The notes under the pieces: generated by a model
What the model was told of the DNA's origin: nothing
Databases searched by the model: none
Seen by the model: the letters and a program-made list of their open reading frames with translations, nothing else
Translations under genes and position numbers: made by a program
In this document: piece by piece, positions 8,979 to 16,803 of the stretch
How the letters are laid out: each line of letters starts with the position of its first letter
How positions within the stretch are numbered: the first letter of the stretch is position 1
Assembly: GCA_045611685.1 (NCBI GenBank)
Contig: JAZKXO010000079.1
Coordinates: 62,001-126,000, forward strand
Direction: 5' to 3'
From: SIG701 sp045611685
GTDB taxonomy: Bacteria; Bacillota; Clostridia; Oscillospirales; CAG-272
DNA length: 64,000 bases

Positions 8979-9122
8979 ATGCCAGAGCAGAATTCTTTTA
9001 TAACAAACGTTTTCAAAACGGAGGACGAAACAGAGAGAACGCGTCTCTATACAGAAAAATGGTGTAAGCTTTTGAAAAAAGCATTGGCGGACACATATGA
9101 TCCGCAAATACATTATGAGTAA
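8979..9122 (+). CDS. Small protein (47 residues) overlapping the serine recombinase
   Basis: A strong site AGGAGGT (8967-8973) precedes ATG 8979 by five bases. The ORF encodes a charged, Glu/Lys/Thr-rich peptide (MPEQNSFITNVF... to ...DPQIHYE). Its stop TAA (9120-9122) overlaps the recombinase start ATG 9115, an arrangement typical of translational coupling. I do not recognise a family. Small genes directly in front of serine integrases can be recombination directionality factors or expression leaders, and this one may serve either role; nothing in the sequence decides it. It follows the DegT terminator, so it probably starts the recombinase transcript. Confidence 0.6.
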   Translation: MPEQNSFITNVFKTEDETERTRLYTEKWCKLLKKALADTYDPQIHYE

Positions 9123-10674
9123 GCAAAAGGCGGCGCTTTACTGTCGCCTCTCCGAAGAAGACAAAAAGAAAGAATTCGAATCTGATGATTCACAAAGCAT
9201 TCAAAACCAAAAAGCCATGCTCACAGAATATGCGAACCGTGAAGGTTGGGAGATCTACGGCATCTACAGCGACGACGACTACGCGGGCGCCGATCGGAAA
9301 CGCCCCGCCTTCAACCGACTTTTGCGAGATGCAGAGGCACGGCGTTTCGATATCATACTCTGTAAAACGCAGTCTCGTTTTACACGAGAGATGGAACTGG
9401 TGGAAAAATACATACACGGTCTCTTTCCGCTATGGGGAATCCGATTCGTGAGCATCGTTGATAACGCGGACACCGCCAACCGCGGAAACAAAAAATCCCG
9501 ACAGATAAACGGTCTTGTGAATGAATGGTATCTTGAGGATATGTCGGACAACATACGTGACGTGCTCACCAGCCGGCGTAAAAACGGTTTTCATATCGGC
9601 TCATTTGCGCTCTACGGCTACAAAAAGGACCCCGAAAAAAAAGGACATCTCATCATCGATGCCGAAGCCGCCGCCGTGGTACGGGAGGTTTTTACGCTGT
9701 TTTCAAAAGGCTACGGAAAAACGGCGATCGCACGCATTCTGAACGATCGTGCCATACCGAATCCGACTGAATACAAGCGTCTCTCGGGGATGAACTACAA
9801 ACAGCCGAACGGGAAAACAGGCACGCTTTGGAAATACAGCGCGATCTCCGATATGCTGAAAAACGAGATGTACATCGGGAACATGGTACAGGGAAAATAC
9901 GGAAGCATTTCCTACAAAACAAAAATAAACCACTCTCGCCCGCGTAATGAATGGATAGTCGTAAAAGGGACGCACGAGCCGATTATCGACATGACGCTTT
10001 GGGAGAAAGTGCAAGCCATACTCTCAGAGAAAACGAAGCCGTTCGGGAGCGGTACCGTGGGCGTTTTCGCAGGGATTGCGCGGTGCACCGCGTGCGGCTA
10101 TACACTTCGCTCTTCCCAAAACCGCGGGCGTCGGTATCTCTCTTGTCCCAATCGCTATATCGCCAAGGATGCATGCACCGGTGCTTTCATCTCCGCTGAT
10201 AGGCTTGAACAAACCGTTCTCCACGCCATTCACACGTTTAATGAAAAATATCTTGATCGAGAGATGCTCTTGGAAAACGCCCAACTAAGAGACGAAAGCG
10301 ACACCGAAAAAACGCGTCTCCGTGCAGATGCTGATCGGTACGAAAAAAAGATCCGCGAAAATGAATCGGTTTTGCAAAAGCTGTATCTTGATCGGGTAAA
10401 CGGAATCGTTCGTGAAGAGGATTTCATCCTGCTTTCCAAGAGCTTCGCCGAAGAGAAGGCGCGATTTGAAAAACTTGCCGCCAAAAGCAAAGAAGCACTC
10501 GAGCACATAAAGGCTGGGGCCGCCGCCCGTGATTTTGATACGGAGATTAAAACTATGCTCAACGTTTCAAGTCTCGAGCGCGAGACGGCCTTAGTATTGA
10601 TTGACCGTATATCCGTAGGGCAGCGCATTGCCGGCACTAGAAACGTACCTATCACGATCTGTTGGAATTTCTAA
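9115..10674 (+). CDS. Large serine recombinase (site-specific integrase/excisionase)
   Basis: 519 residues from ATG 9115; an in-frame ATG at 9097 would add six residues. The resolvase domain has nucleophile Ser13 in ALYCRLSEED, with the catalytic region DDDYAGADRKRPAFNRL and LCKTQSRFTRE. A recombinase domain (GFHIGSFALYGYKKDP..., about 170-280) follows. Next comes a zinc ribbon (CTACGY, then CPNRY and a later Cys, about 325-365) and a long charged coiled coil (about 385-475), the usual layout of phage and ICE serine integrases. There is no good Shine-Dalgarno at 9115, which fits coupling to the small ORF it overlaps. The stop codon lies immediately beside the split cotJC sequence, as expected for an integrase gene next to its own attachment site. 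Confidence 0.95.
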   Translation: MSKQKAALYCRLSEEDKKKEFESDDSQSIQNQKAMLTEYANREGWEIYGIYSDDDYAGADRKRPAFNRLLRDAEARRFDIILCKTQSRFTREMELVEKYIHGLFPLWGIRFVSIVDNADTANRGNKKSRQINGLVNEWYLEDMSDNIRDVLTSRRKNGFHIGSFALYGYKKDPEKKGHLIIDAEAAAVVREVFTLFSKGYGKTAIARILNDRAIPNPTEYKRLSGMNYKQPNGKTGTLWKYSAISDMLKNEMYIGNMVQGKYGSISYKTKINHSRPRNEWIVVKGTHEPIIDMTLWEKVQAILSEKTKPFGSGTVGVFAGIARCTACGYTLRSSQNRGRRYLSCPNRYIAKDACTGAFISADRLEQTVLHAIHTFNEKYLDREMLLENAQLRDESDTEKTRLRADADRYEKKIRENESVLQKLYLDRVNGIVREEDFILLSKSFAEEKARFEKLAAKSKEALEHIKAGAAARDFDTEIKTMLNVSSLERETALVLIDRISVGQRIAGTRNVPITICWNF

Positions 10675-10700
10675 AGGTTGCTTTTATAAAGGCGCAGCAG
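10660..10700 (+). other. Inferred attachment-site junction (element/cotJC)
   Basis: Recombinase coding sequence ends at 10674 and recognisable CotJC coding sequence begins near 10693 (AAEQKAR). The crossover must lie in or next to this interval. The cotJC frame remains open back through the junction into the recombinase 3' end (from about 10628). The exact core dinucleotide cannot be fixed without the other junction. Confidence 0.55.
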
Positions 10701-10897
10701 AGCAAAAGGCGCGCGTAACCTACGACAATCTTCTTCGACTCATTGACGATCCGGACGTACGCGAGCCGCTGAAATTCCTGCGTGAGCGTGAGGTTGTTCA
10801 CTATCAGCGTTTCGGAGATGCACTCCGTATTGCGAAGGACAGCATGGATTCAAAAAACTTCTACGCATTCAACCCCGCATACAACCCGTGCAAGTGA
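10675..10897 (+). pseudogene. cotJC: 3' fragment of cotJC (spore-coat manganese catalase), split by a recombinase element
   Basis: In the frame ending at the TGA of 10895-10897, about 68 codons match the C-terminal third of CotJC. They include AAEQKARVTYDNLLRL, DPDVREPLKFLREREVVH, YQRFGDALR and the family ending SKNFYAFNPAYN. CotJC is a di-manganese catalase-like protein of the spore coat. This fragment keeps the two late metal ligands (Glu of AEQK and His of EVVH), while the N-terminal ligands and about 120 residues are absent. No start codon or ribosome site precedes it. The frame is undamaged and ends at a terminator, so insertion is recent or the gene is restored by excision. No cotJA, cotJB or 5' cotJC is visible in the window. 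Confidence 0.85.
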
Positions 10898-10901
10898 AAA
10901 T

Positions 10902-10932
10902 AAAACGGATGCCTTTCGGCATCCGTTTTTCT
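10902..10932. terminator. Bidirectional terminator between cotJC' and yebC
   Basis: The stem AAAACGGATGCC / GGCATCCGTTTT with a four-base loop has T runs in both directions. It can end the plus-strand cotJC transcript and the minus-strand yebC transcript. Confidence 0.9.
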
Positions 10933-10933
10933 T

Positions 10934-11665
10934 TCATGCATCTGCATTTTCCCAGTTGTGGTAGATCTCGCTGATATCGTCGGAATCCTCGAGATGCTCA
11001 ATGAGGAGGTTCATGTTTTTGATATCCTCTTCACTGGTAAGCGTTACGTATGTGCTAGGGATCTTGTCTTTTTCCGCAGATTCGATCGCGTAGCCCGCCT
11101 CGGCGAGTGCATCACGCACAGCATACAGATCAGAAACCTCGGTCAGGATTTCAAACGCATCCTCGTCTGCGGTAAAATCAGCGGCACCGGCTTCGAGGGC
11201 TGTCTCCATGAGCGCATCCTCATCCACACCGTCTTCGCGGAGGATCACGATCACGCCCTTATCCTCGAACATGAACGACACGCAACCACTCTGGCCGAGG
11301 TTTCCGCCGTACTTATCAAAGTAGTGGCGTACGTCGGAGGCAGTACGGTTGCGGCTGTCGGTTGCGGCTTCCACGATCACGGCAACACCGGACGGGCCGT
11401 ATCCCTCGTATACGATCTCCTCGTACTCAACTGCGTCTGCACTGCTTGCTTTCTTGATCGCGCGCTCAATATTATCGTTCGGCACGTTGTTCGCTTTCGC
11501 TTTTACGATCAACTCGCGCAGTTTGCTGTTGCCGGACGGATCGGGGCCGCCCTCACGAACGGCGATGGCGATCTCCTTACCGATTTTGGTAAAGACTTTT
11601 GCTTTCTGCGCATCGGTCTTTGCTTTTTTGTTTTTAATATTATTCCATTTGCTGTGTCCAGACAT
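10934..11665 (-). CDS. yebC: YebC/PmpR-family protein
   Basis: 243 residues, full length for the family. The N-terminus SGHSKWNNIKNKKAK and the region RTASDVRHYFDKYGGNLG are diagnostic. Family members are described as DNA-binding regulators (PmpR, YebC) and more recently as translation factors that help ribosomes on difficult motifs (YebC2, mitochondrial TACO1). It is last in the run prs-argS-yebC, about 70 bp after argS. The leader contains a small hairpin (GCCCGA...TCGGGC) directly before the start. Confidence 0.95.
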   Translation of the reverse strand: MSGHSKWNNIKNKKAKTDAQKAKVFTKIGKEIAIAVREGGPDPSGNSKLRELIVKAKANNVPNDNIERAIKKASSADAVEYEEIVYEGYGPSGVAVIVEAATDSRNRTASDVRHYFDKYGGNLGQSGCVSFMFEDKGVIVILREDGVDEDALMETALEAGAADFTADEDAFEILTEVSDLYAVRDALAEAGYAIESAEKDKIPSTYVTLTSEEDIKNMNLLIEHLEDSDDISEIYHNWENADA

Positions 11666-11733
11666 CTCAAAACCTGCCCGACAGTTCGGGCTATCCTTTC
11701 TTCCCCGCCGAAAATGCGGGACAAACTTACAAA

Positions 11734-13446
11734 TTAAATTTTCTCGGGCGTCTTAATGCAGATAAGACGAAGCGCGTTTCTAAGAACGTGACCGGCCGCA
11801 CGCGTAAGACGGACGCGGGTAGCGCGGACGCTCTCGTCCTCCGCCGTTACAACGGGGCACGCCTGATAGAAGCGGTTGAACGCCGTGCATACGTCGATAA
11901 CGTACCGCGTGATCACAGACGGCTCATACTGTGCGACAGCATCGAGCACCTTCTCGGGGAATTTCGAAAGCGTGAGAAGAAGGGCGGATTCCTCCGGCTT
12001 TGTGAGGACAGCCTCACCGGTGAGATCCATATCGCCGGCTTTCTCAATGATACTGCACGTTCTCGCATAGGTGTACTGCGCGTACGGTCCTGTGCTTCCC
12101 TCAAAGCTGAGCGCATTCTCAAGCATGAAATTGATATCCTTAATGCGGCTGTTGTAGAGGTAGTGGAACACGATCGCGCCCACACCGACAGCCTGTGCGA
12201 CCTCATCCTTATTGGGGAGATCGGGGTTCTTTTCGTTCATGATCTCATAAACCTTTTCGATTGACTGACGGAACAGATCCTTCAGAAGAACGACATTGCC
12301 CGTACGGGTCGCGAGTTTTTCACCGCCGATGCTGACCGTACCGTACGGCACGTGGACGAGCTGATCACACCAATCGTAGCCCATAAGTTCCATAACCTTG
12401 AACCACTGGGCAAAATGGAGGCTCTGGCCGGCAGACGTCACGTAGATACATTTATCAAAGCCAAAATTCTGTTTTCTGTAAACAGCGGCAGCAATATCGC
12501 GGGACGGATACAGCGACGCGCCGTCTCTCTTAAGGATAAGGCACGGCGGCATATTGTACTCGGAGAGATCAACGATAGAAGCACCGTCATCCAGTTTGAG
12601 AAGCCCCTTATCGCGCATGATCTGAATCTGCGCGTCCATCTTATCGGAGAAGAAGCTCTCACCCATATAATGATCGAACGTGATTCCGAGCTGTTTGTAG
12701 GTTACATTGTACTCCTTGAGGCTGATCTCCAAAAACCATTTCCACAGTTCAATGTTCTCGGGAACGTGCTCCTCGAGCTTTTTGAACTCGGCTCTTGCCT
12801 CGTCGTTGAGCGTGGGATCCTTTTCGGCTTCCTCGTGGAATTTCACGTACAGTTCCACAAGGCCGTCGCATCCCTTTGCTTCAACCTCTGCCTTATCGCC
12901 CCACCGCTTGTATGCGACGATCTGCTTGCCGTTCTGGGTACCCCAGTCGCCGAGGTGATTGATACCGATGCACTTATAACCGCAGTATTCGTGGAGCAGT
13001 TTCAGCGAATGACCGATGACGGTCGTGCCGAGATGGCCGATGTGGAACGGCTTCGATGTATTGGGGGAGGAGTAGTCGAGAACGACCGTCTTTCCTTCAC
13101 CCATATCGTTCTTACCGTAGTGATCGCCTGCCGTCTCCACAGCCGTGAGGACGTTCTTCAGAAGGTATGAAGGCGAAATCTTGAAATTCAGATACCCACC
13201 CGCAACACTTACCGCGGCTGCGTCAAGCTCGCCGATCTGTTCAGCCAGCATGGAAGCGATCTTCGGCGGTGCCGAACGGAGCAATTTGCTCAACTTAAAG
13301 CACGGGAGCGCCACGTCACCCATCGTATCATCCGGCGGATACTCGAGCATATCAAAAAGCTCTTTATCCGTGAGTCCGTTATCCTGCCAAAGCGCATTCG
13401 CCGCATTCAGAATAGCGGATGCAATCGTTTGTTTGAAAAGAAGCAT
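11734..13446 (-). CDS. argS: Arginyl-tRNA synthetase
   Basis: 570 residues, a class I synthetase charging tRNA-Arg in the cytoplasm. The N-terminal additional domain of ArgS is followed by the HIGH signature in KPFHIGHLGTTVIGH (about residues 127-141) and DWGTQNGKQIVAYKRWG. The second signature is the degenerate KLATRTGNVV, as is common in ArgS. The C-terminal anticodon-binding DALR domain ends RLTRAAGHVLRNALRLI. AGAGGAA sits before ATG 13446, inside the end of prs, whose stop is two bases away, so the genes are co-transcribed. Confidence 0.97.
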   Translation of the reverse strand: MLLFKQTIASAILNAANALWQDNGLTDKELFDMLEYPPDDTMGDVALPCFKLSKLLRSAPPKIASMLAEQIGELDAAAVSVAGGYLNFKISPSYLLKNVLTAVETAGDHYGKNDMGEGKTVVLDYSSPNTSKPFHIGHLGTTVIGHSLKLLHEYCGYKCIGINHLGDWGTQNGKQIVAYKRWGDKAEVEAKGCDGLVELYVKFHEEAEKDPTLNDEARAEFKKLEEHVPENIELWKWFLEISLKEYNVTYKQLGITFDHYMGESFFSDKMDAQIQIMRDKGLLKLDDGASIVDLSEYNMPPCLILKRDGASLYPSRDIAAAVYRKQNFGFDKCIYVTSAGQSLHFAQWFKVMELMGYDWCDQLVHVPYGTVSIGGEKLATRTGNVVLLKDLFRQSIEKVYEIMNEKNPDLPNKDEVAQAVGVGAIVFHYLYNSRIKDINFMLENALSFEGSTGPYAQYTYARTCSIIEKAGDMDLTGEAVLTKPEESALLLTLSKFPEKVLDAVAQYEPSVITRYVIDVCTAFNRFYQACPVVTAEDESVRATRVRLTRAAGHVLRNALRLICIKTPEKI

Positions 13447-13448
13447 AT

Positions 13449-14582
13449 TTATTCCTCTGTTTTCGATTCAGCCAATCTCTTTGCCTGCTTATCGAGAAGC
13501 GTATGGATTCTCTGTACGGGATCAAGGAGCGTGCTGATGGATTCGTCGTGATTCAAAGTGTCGATGATGTACGAGACGTATTTGCACATATTGACCTCCT
13601 GATACCAAGGACGCTCACGAAGCTCCGTCGGCTGGTATACAAGGTTCGTTGTGAACACCTTATCAATAAGTCCCTGCTCGTACGCCTCGTCAAAGATCTT
13701 CATGCCGTTACAGAAGAGGCCGAACGTAACGAAGAGGAAGATTCTGCGGGCGCCCTTTGCTTTAAGCTGCGCGGACACGTCGAGGATCGACTCGCCGGAG
13801 GAGATCATATCGTCCACGACGATAACGTCCTTATCTTTGATATCCTTACCGAGATACTCGTGTGCGACAATCGGGTTCTTACCGTTCACGATCACGGCGT
13901 AGTTGCGGCGCTTATAGAACATACCGATATCAACACCGAGAACGGAGGAGTAATACATGCAGCGGGACATAGCGCCCTCATCGGGGGAGATGATGGTCAG
14001 CTGATCGTGCGAGAGGGAGATATCCGGATACGCACGAACAAGTGCTTTGAGCATTTGATACGTCGGAAATACGTTATCAAATCCGCGCAGGGGGATAGCG
14101 TTCTGTACGCGTGCGTCGTGTGCGTCGAACGTAATAATGTTCGCAACGCCCATATTTACAAGCTCCTGGAGTGCGAGAGCACAGTCAAGAGACTCTCGGG
14201 AGCTTCTCTTGTGCTGGCGTCCCTCGTAAAGCATCGGCATGATAACGGAAATGCGGCGCGCCTTACCTTCGATCGCGGCAATCACGCGTTTCAGATCCTG
14301 GAAATGATCATCCGGGCTCATCGGTACCGTAAAGCCGCGCATATTATACGTTACGCCGTAGTTAAAGCAGTCAGAGAAAATGTACACGTCCCGGCCGCGC
14401 ATGGAATGATGAATGAGCGCCTTCGCTTCACCGGAACCGAAGCGGGGGCAATCCGTTTCAATGAGATAGGATTCCTCTTCGTGGCCGCGCCATTCTCTCA
14501 GGTAACGGTCTACCTGTTCAACAAAGCCTTCACAGCCTCTCATACCGATTACGGCAAGTTCTCCGTACAACAATTCCTTCAT
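13449..14582 (-). CDS. prs: Ribose-phosphate pyrophosphokinase (clostridial long form)
   Basis: 377 residues; makes PRPP from ribose 5-phosphate and ATP. The PRPP-binding loop is VIVVDDMISSGESI, and the catalytic and ATP regions appear as YEGRQHKRSSRESL and ITFDAHDARVQNA. The protein is longer than the usual 310-320-residue enzyme, with a distinct N-terminus and C-terminus as in related Clostridia. Start ATG 14582 was preferred over an in-frame GTG at 14597 because GAAGGGG lies eight bases upstream of the ATG. It heads the run prs-argS-yebC. Confidence 0.9.
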   Translation of the reverse strand: MKELLYGELAVIGMRGCEGFVEQVDRYLREWRGHEEESYLIETDCPRFGSGEAKALIHHSMRGRDVYIFSDCFNYGVTYNMRGFTVPMSPDDHFQDLKRVIAAIEGKARRISVIMPMLYEGRQHKRSSRESLDCALALQELVNMGVANIITFDAHDARVQNAIPLRGFDNVFPTYQMLKALVRAYPDISLSHDQLTIISPDEGAMSRCMYYSSVLGVDIGMFYKRRNYAVIVNGKNPIVAHEYLGKDIKDKDVIVVDDMISSGESILDVSAQLKAKGARRIFLFVTFGLFCNGMKIFDEAYEQGLIDKVFTTNLVYQPTELRERPWYQEVNMCKYVSYIIDTLNHDESISTLLDPVQRIHTLLDKQAKRLAESKTEE

Positions 14583-14641
14583 GATAAACCCCTTCACATG
14601 ATGTATTTATATTTGAACCGCCTTTGGTTCATAAGTTACAA

Positions 14642-14677
14642 AAGAAAGACGGGAGAATGACAAAATAACATTCTCCC
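14642..14677 (-). terminator. Terminator ahead of prs, ending the AEC/small-ORF transcript
   Basis: On the minus strand ACGGGAGAATG pairs with CATTCTCCCGT and is followed by CTTTCTTTT. It lies just past the 32-residue ORF. Confidence 0.8.
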
Positions 14678-14683
14678 GTATGT

Positions 14684-14782
14684 TTATAAATCCAGAGGGC
14701 AGGACGCCTCAAATGCATACACTTCGCCCGTAATTCCCATGTTCTTCATAGTGGAAGCGGAAGAATTGTACAGCATGTCCAT
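14684..14782 (-). CDS. Possible small protein of 32 residues
   Basis: This ORF starts at ATG 14782 after AGAAAGGACG, a reasonable ribosome site, and ends in TAA at 14684-14686, seven bases before a terminator stem. The peptide begins MDMLYNSSASTMKNMG and ends YAFEASCPLDL. It begins 34 bp after the transporter stop codon on the same strand. No family is recognised. The start signal, the tight fit to the terminator and the absence of another role for this segment support it as a real gene; its short length argues for caution. Confidence 0.45.
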   Translation of the reverse strand: MDMLYNSSASTMKNMGITGEVYAFEASCPLDL

Positions 14783-14816
14783 CGTCCTTTCTCTTTTACT
14801 TGTTATCGTTTTAGGA

Positions 14817-15785
14817 TCAGATAAGTCCGAGTGTTTTCAAAACAAAGACACCGAGGAATATGGTAAAGACACACATTCCCGTGGTCAGAAGCAAAATCTG
14901 CCCTGCCAGTTCATGGTCGCTGCCCATGTTTTTCGCCATTATGTAACTGGAAACCGCCGTGGGCGTACCGAACATAATGAGAACCGTACCGAGCGGCGCA
15001 CCGCGCAAACCGATAAGTGCGGCAATGACACACATGATGCCCGGCATAAGGACTGTTTTCGCCAGAGAGCCGGTAATCGCGTAAGCGAATCTGCCGCGAA
15101 AGCTTTTAAGTGAGAAAGTCGCACCCAAGCTGATCAGCGAAAGCGGTGTGGTAAGACCGCTCAGATAACTGATGGTTTTGGTAGCTGCCGTAGGAAGCTC
15201 CCAATCGGTCAGCATAAACGGGATGCCGAGCACAACGCCGATGATGAGCGGATTGGTAATGATGCTCTTACCGATTCTCTTGAGCGTTTGAAGGACAGTC
15301 AGATGCTTTTCGCTCGGAGCAAACACCGAGAGAACGATCACGGAATAGCTGTTATACATAAGGATTACAATCGGCATCAAAAAAGCAACCAACGTGGAGC
15401 CTTCATGCCCGAACATACCGCTCAGAAGCGGAACGCCGAGAATCGCGAAATTCGAGCGGCAGATGCCCTGCGCCATAGCACCGCGTTTCCCGTTGTCCTT
15501 CGTCACAAAGATCATGATAAAGGAGAGGATAATGAAAGACACGGTAACGGAGATAACTGAGAACAGAACAAGCTTTACGCTCAGAAATTCAGAAATGGAC
15601 GCGCCTGACACTTCCAAAAACAGCATACAGGGGAGACCGACCTTGAACACCAGCTTATCCGCTATATCGGAAAAAGAGTCCTTCAAAAAACCGATTCTCT
15701 TAAGAAAGGTGCCCAAAAGGAGCAACAGAAAAATCGGAAGAATTACGTTTACGCTATATATAAAGTTTGATAAAAATGCATCCAT
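14817..15785 (-). CDS. AEC (auxin efflux carrier)-family membrane transporter
   Basis: 322 residues from ATG 15785 (MDAFLSNF); the frame stays open upstream to 15836, but that extension lies towards the promoter. About ten hydrophobic helices are visible. The family features are GTFLKRIGFL near the N-terminus, QGICRSNFAILGVPLL in the middle and SLGATFS and FGTPTAVSSYIMAKNMG in the second half. Members export or import carboxylates such as malate or malonate, or auxin-like acids; the substrate here is unknown. It has its own promoter and shares a terminator with the small ORF. Confidence 0.88.
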   Translation of the reverse strand: MDAFLSNFIYSVNVILPIFLLLLLGTFLKRIGFLKDSFSDIADKLVFKVGLPCMLFLEVSGASISEFLSVKLVLFSVISVTVSFIILSFIMIFVTKDNGKRGAMAQGICRSNFAILGVPLLSGMFGHEGSTLVAFLMPIVILMYNSYSVIVLSVFAPSEKHLTVLQTLKRIGKSIITNPLIIGVVLGIPFMLTDWELPTAATKTISYLSGLTTPLSLISLGATFSLKSFRGRFAYAITGSLAKTVLMPGIMCVIAALIGLRGAPLGTVLIMFGTPTAVSSYIMAKNMGSDHELAGQILLLTTGMCVFTIFLGVFVLKTLGLI

Positions 15786-15824
15786 ACACTCTATCCATCC
15801 ATGTGCATATTGAGGTCTGTTATT

Positions 15825-15853
15825 ATTATAAATCAAACCGAGAAAAAAATCAA
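15825..15853 (-). promoter_or_regulatory. Sigma-A promoter of the AEC transporter
   Basis: On the minus strand: TTGATT (15848-15853), a 17-bp spacer and TATAAT (15825-15830). Confidence 0.75.
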
Positions 15854-15899
15854 TGTTTGTTTTACATAAAACGACCGTAAATTCAAATAAGATTCTCCG

Positions 15900-16796
15900 T
15901 TATTGTGCGAAATACGTATGTAACCCGTTTGCGATTCCTTCGGCAAAGGTCTGACGCCATTCTTCGCTGAGCATATTTTCCGCATCGGTCTTGTTCGAAA
16001 CGAATCCTATCTCTATAAGTACCGAGGGAACATGGCAGGTGCGGATTACGTAATACGCCGAATCATACGGCATTTCACGGATGATCGTTTTTTTCGAATT
16101 CGGCAGCTTTTCGTTGATGCCGTTCATCAACTGCTTTGCCGCCGCGCCGGAATCACGAACGTGATCCGTGCCGAGGCAGTAATAGATACGCGTTCCCTTG
16201 ACGGAAGTATCTGCCGTATAGTTGTCGCAGTGAATGGACAGATAAAATTCAATATCGAGCTCCGACACGTAGGAGATTCTTTCCTGCGGGCGGAACAGAT
16301 TATTTCCGTCATCGATAGCCGTTTTCGGGAACGTTTGCCCGTCGTGCGTCAAAATCACGTTGTAGCCAAGCGCCGTCAGCTTCTCTTTTATGAGATTCAC
16401 AACGGAAAGTGTGATATCCTTCTCCGTAAGATCGCCGAGATATTCGGAATCCGTGCCCACGTCGCCAAATCCGTGACCGGGATCGAGGCAAATAGTGAGA
16501 ACTCCGTCATCAGGGAGGGGAGGATAGTACGGATCGGTCGTGGCGGCTGTGGTTGAAGGAGGATTCGTCACGGCGGTCGTCTGGGACGTTTCGGAGATTT
16601 CCGTCGTTTCGGCTATCGTCTCAGTCGAGGTCTCCGGCGGGATTTCGTATTCTTTATCCCGTCCGATTCCGCCCTCATCCGAAGGAAGATCGAGGATAAC
16701 GGGCTCGGCATCGTTGCAGGATACGGCGGTAAATAAGACACCTGCCGCTAAAAGCACAATCACACCGAAGCGTAAAAAAATATGTTTTGTTTTCAT
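15900..16796 (-). CDS. N-acetylmuramoyl-L-alanine amidase (Amidase_3) lipoprotein
   Basis: 298 residues. A signal peptide ends in a lipobox (TAVSC, about Cys27). A Thr/Glu-rich linker spans roughly 45-95. The zinc-dependent amidase domain has CLDPGHGFGDVG (first His), YLSIHCDNY (later His) and VLIEIGFVSN (catalytic Glu). It cleaves the bond between N-acetylmuramate and the stem peptide outside the cell; roles include cell separation, spore cortex or germination. The upstream CapA-like lipoprotein gene ends seven bases before it, so the two are co-transcribed. Both carry a similar GG(I/V)GRD motif after the lipid anchor. Confidence 0.92.
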   Translation of the reverse strand: MKTKHIFLRFGVIVLLAAGVLFTAVSCNDAEPVILDLPSDEGGIGRDKEYEIPPETSTETIAETTEISETSQTTAVTNPPSTTAATTDPYYPPLPDDGVLTICLDPGHGFGDVGTDSEYLGDLTEKDITLSVVNLIKEKLTALGYNVILTHDGQTFPKTAIDDGNNLFRPQERISYVSELDIEFYLSIHCDNYTADTSVKGTRIYYCLGTDHVRDSGAAAKQLMNGINEKLPNSKKTIIREMPYDSAYYVIRTCHVPSVLIEIGFVSNKTDAENMLSEEWRQTFAEGIANGLHTYFAQ

Positions 16797-16803
16797 ACGT
16801 CAC

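Noticed and set aside
10628..10897. Independent gene starting at TTG 10628
   Set aside because: The first 15 or so codons lie inside the recombinase gene and do not resemble any protein; only the part from about 10693 is CotJC-like, so a split gene is the better reading.
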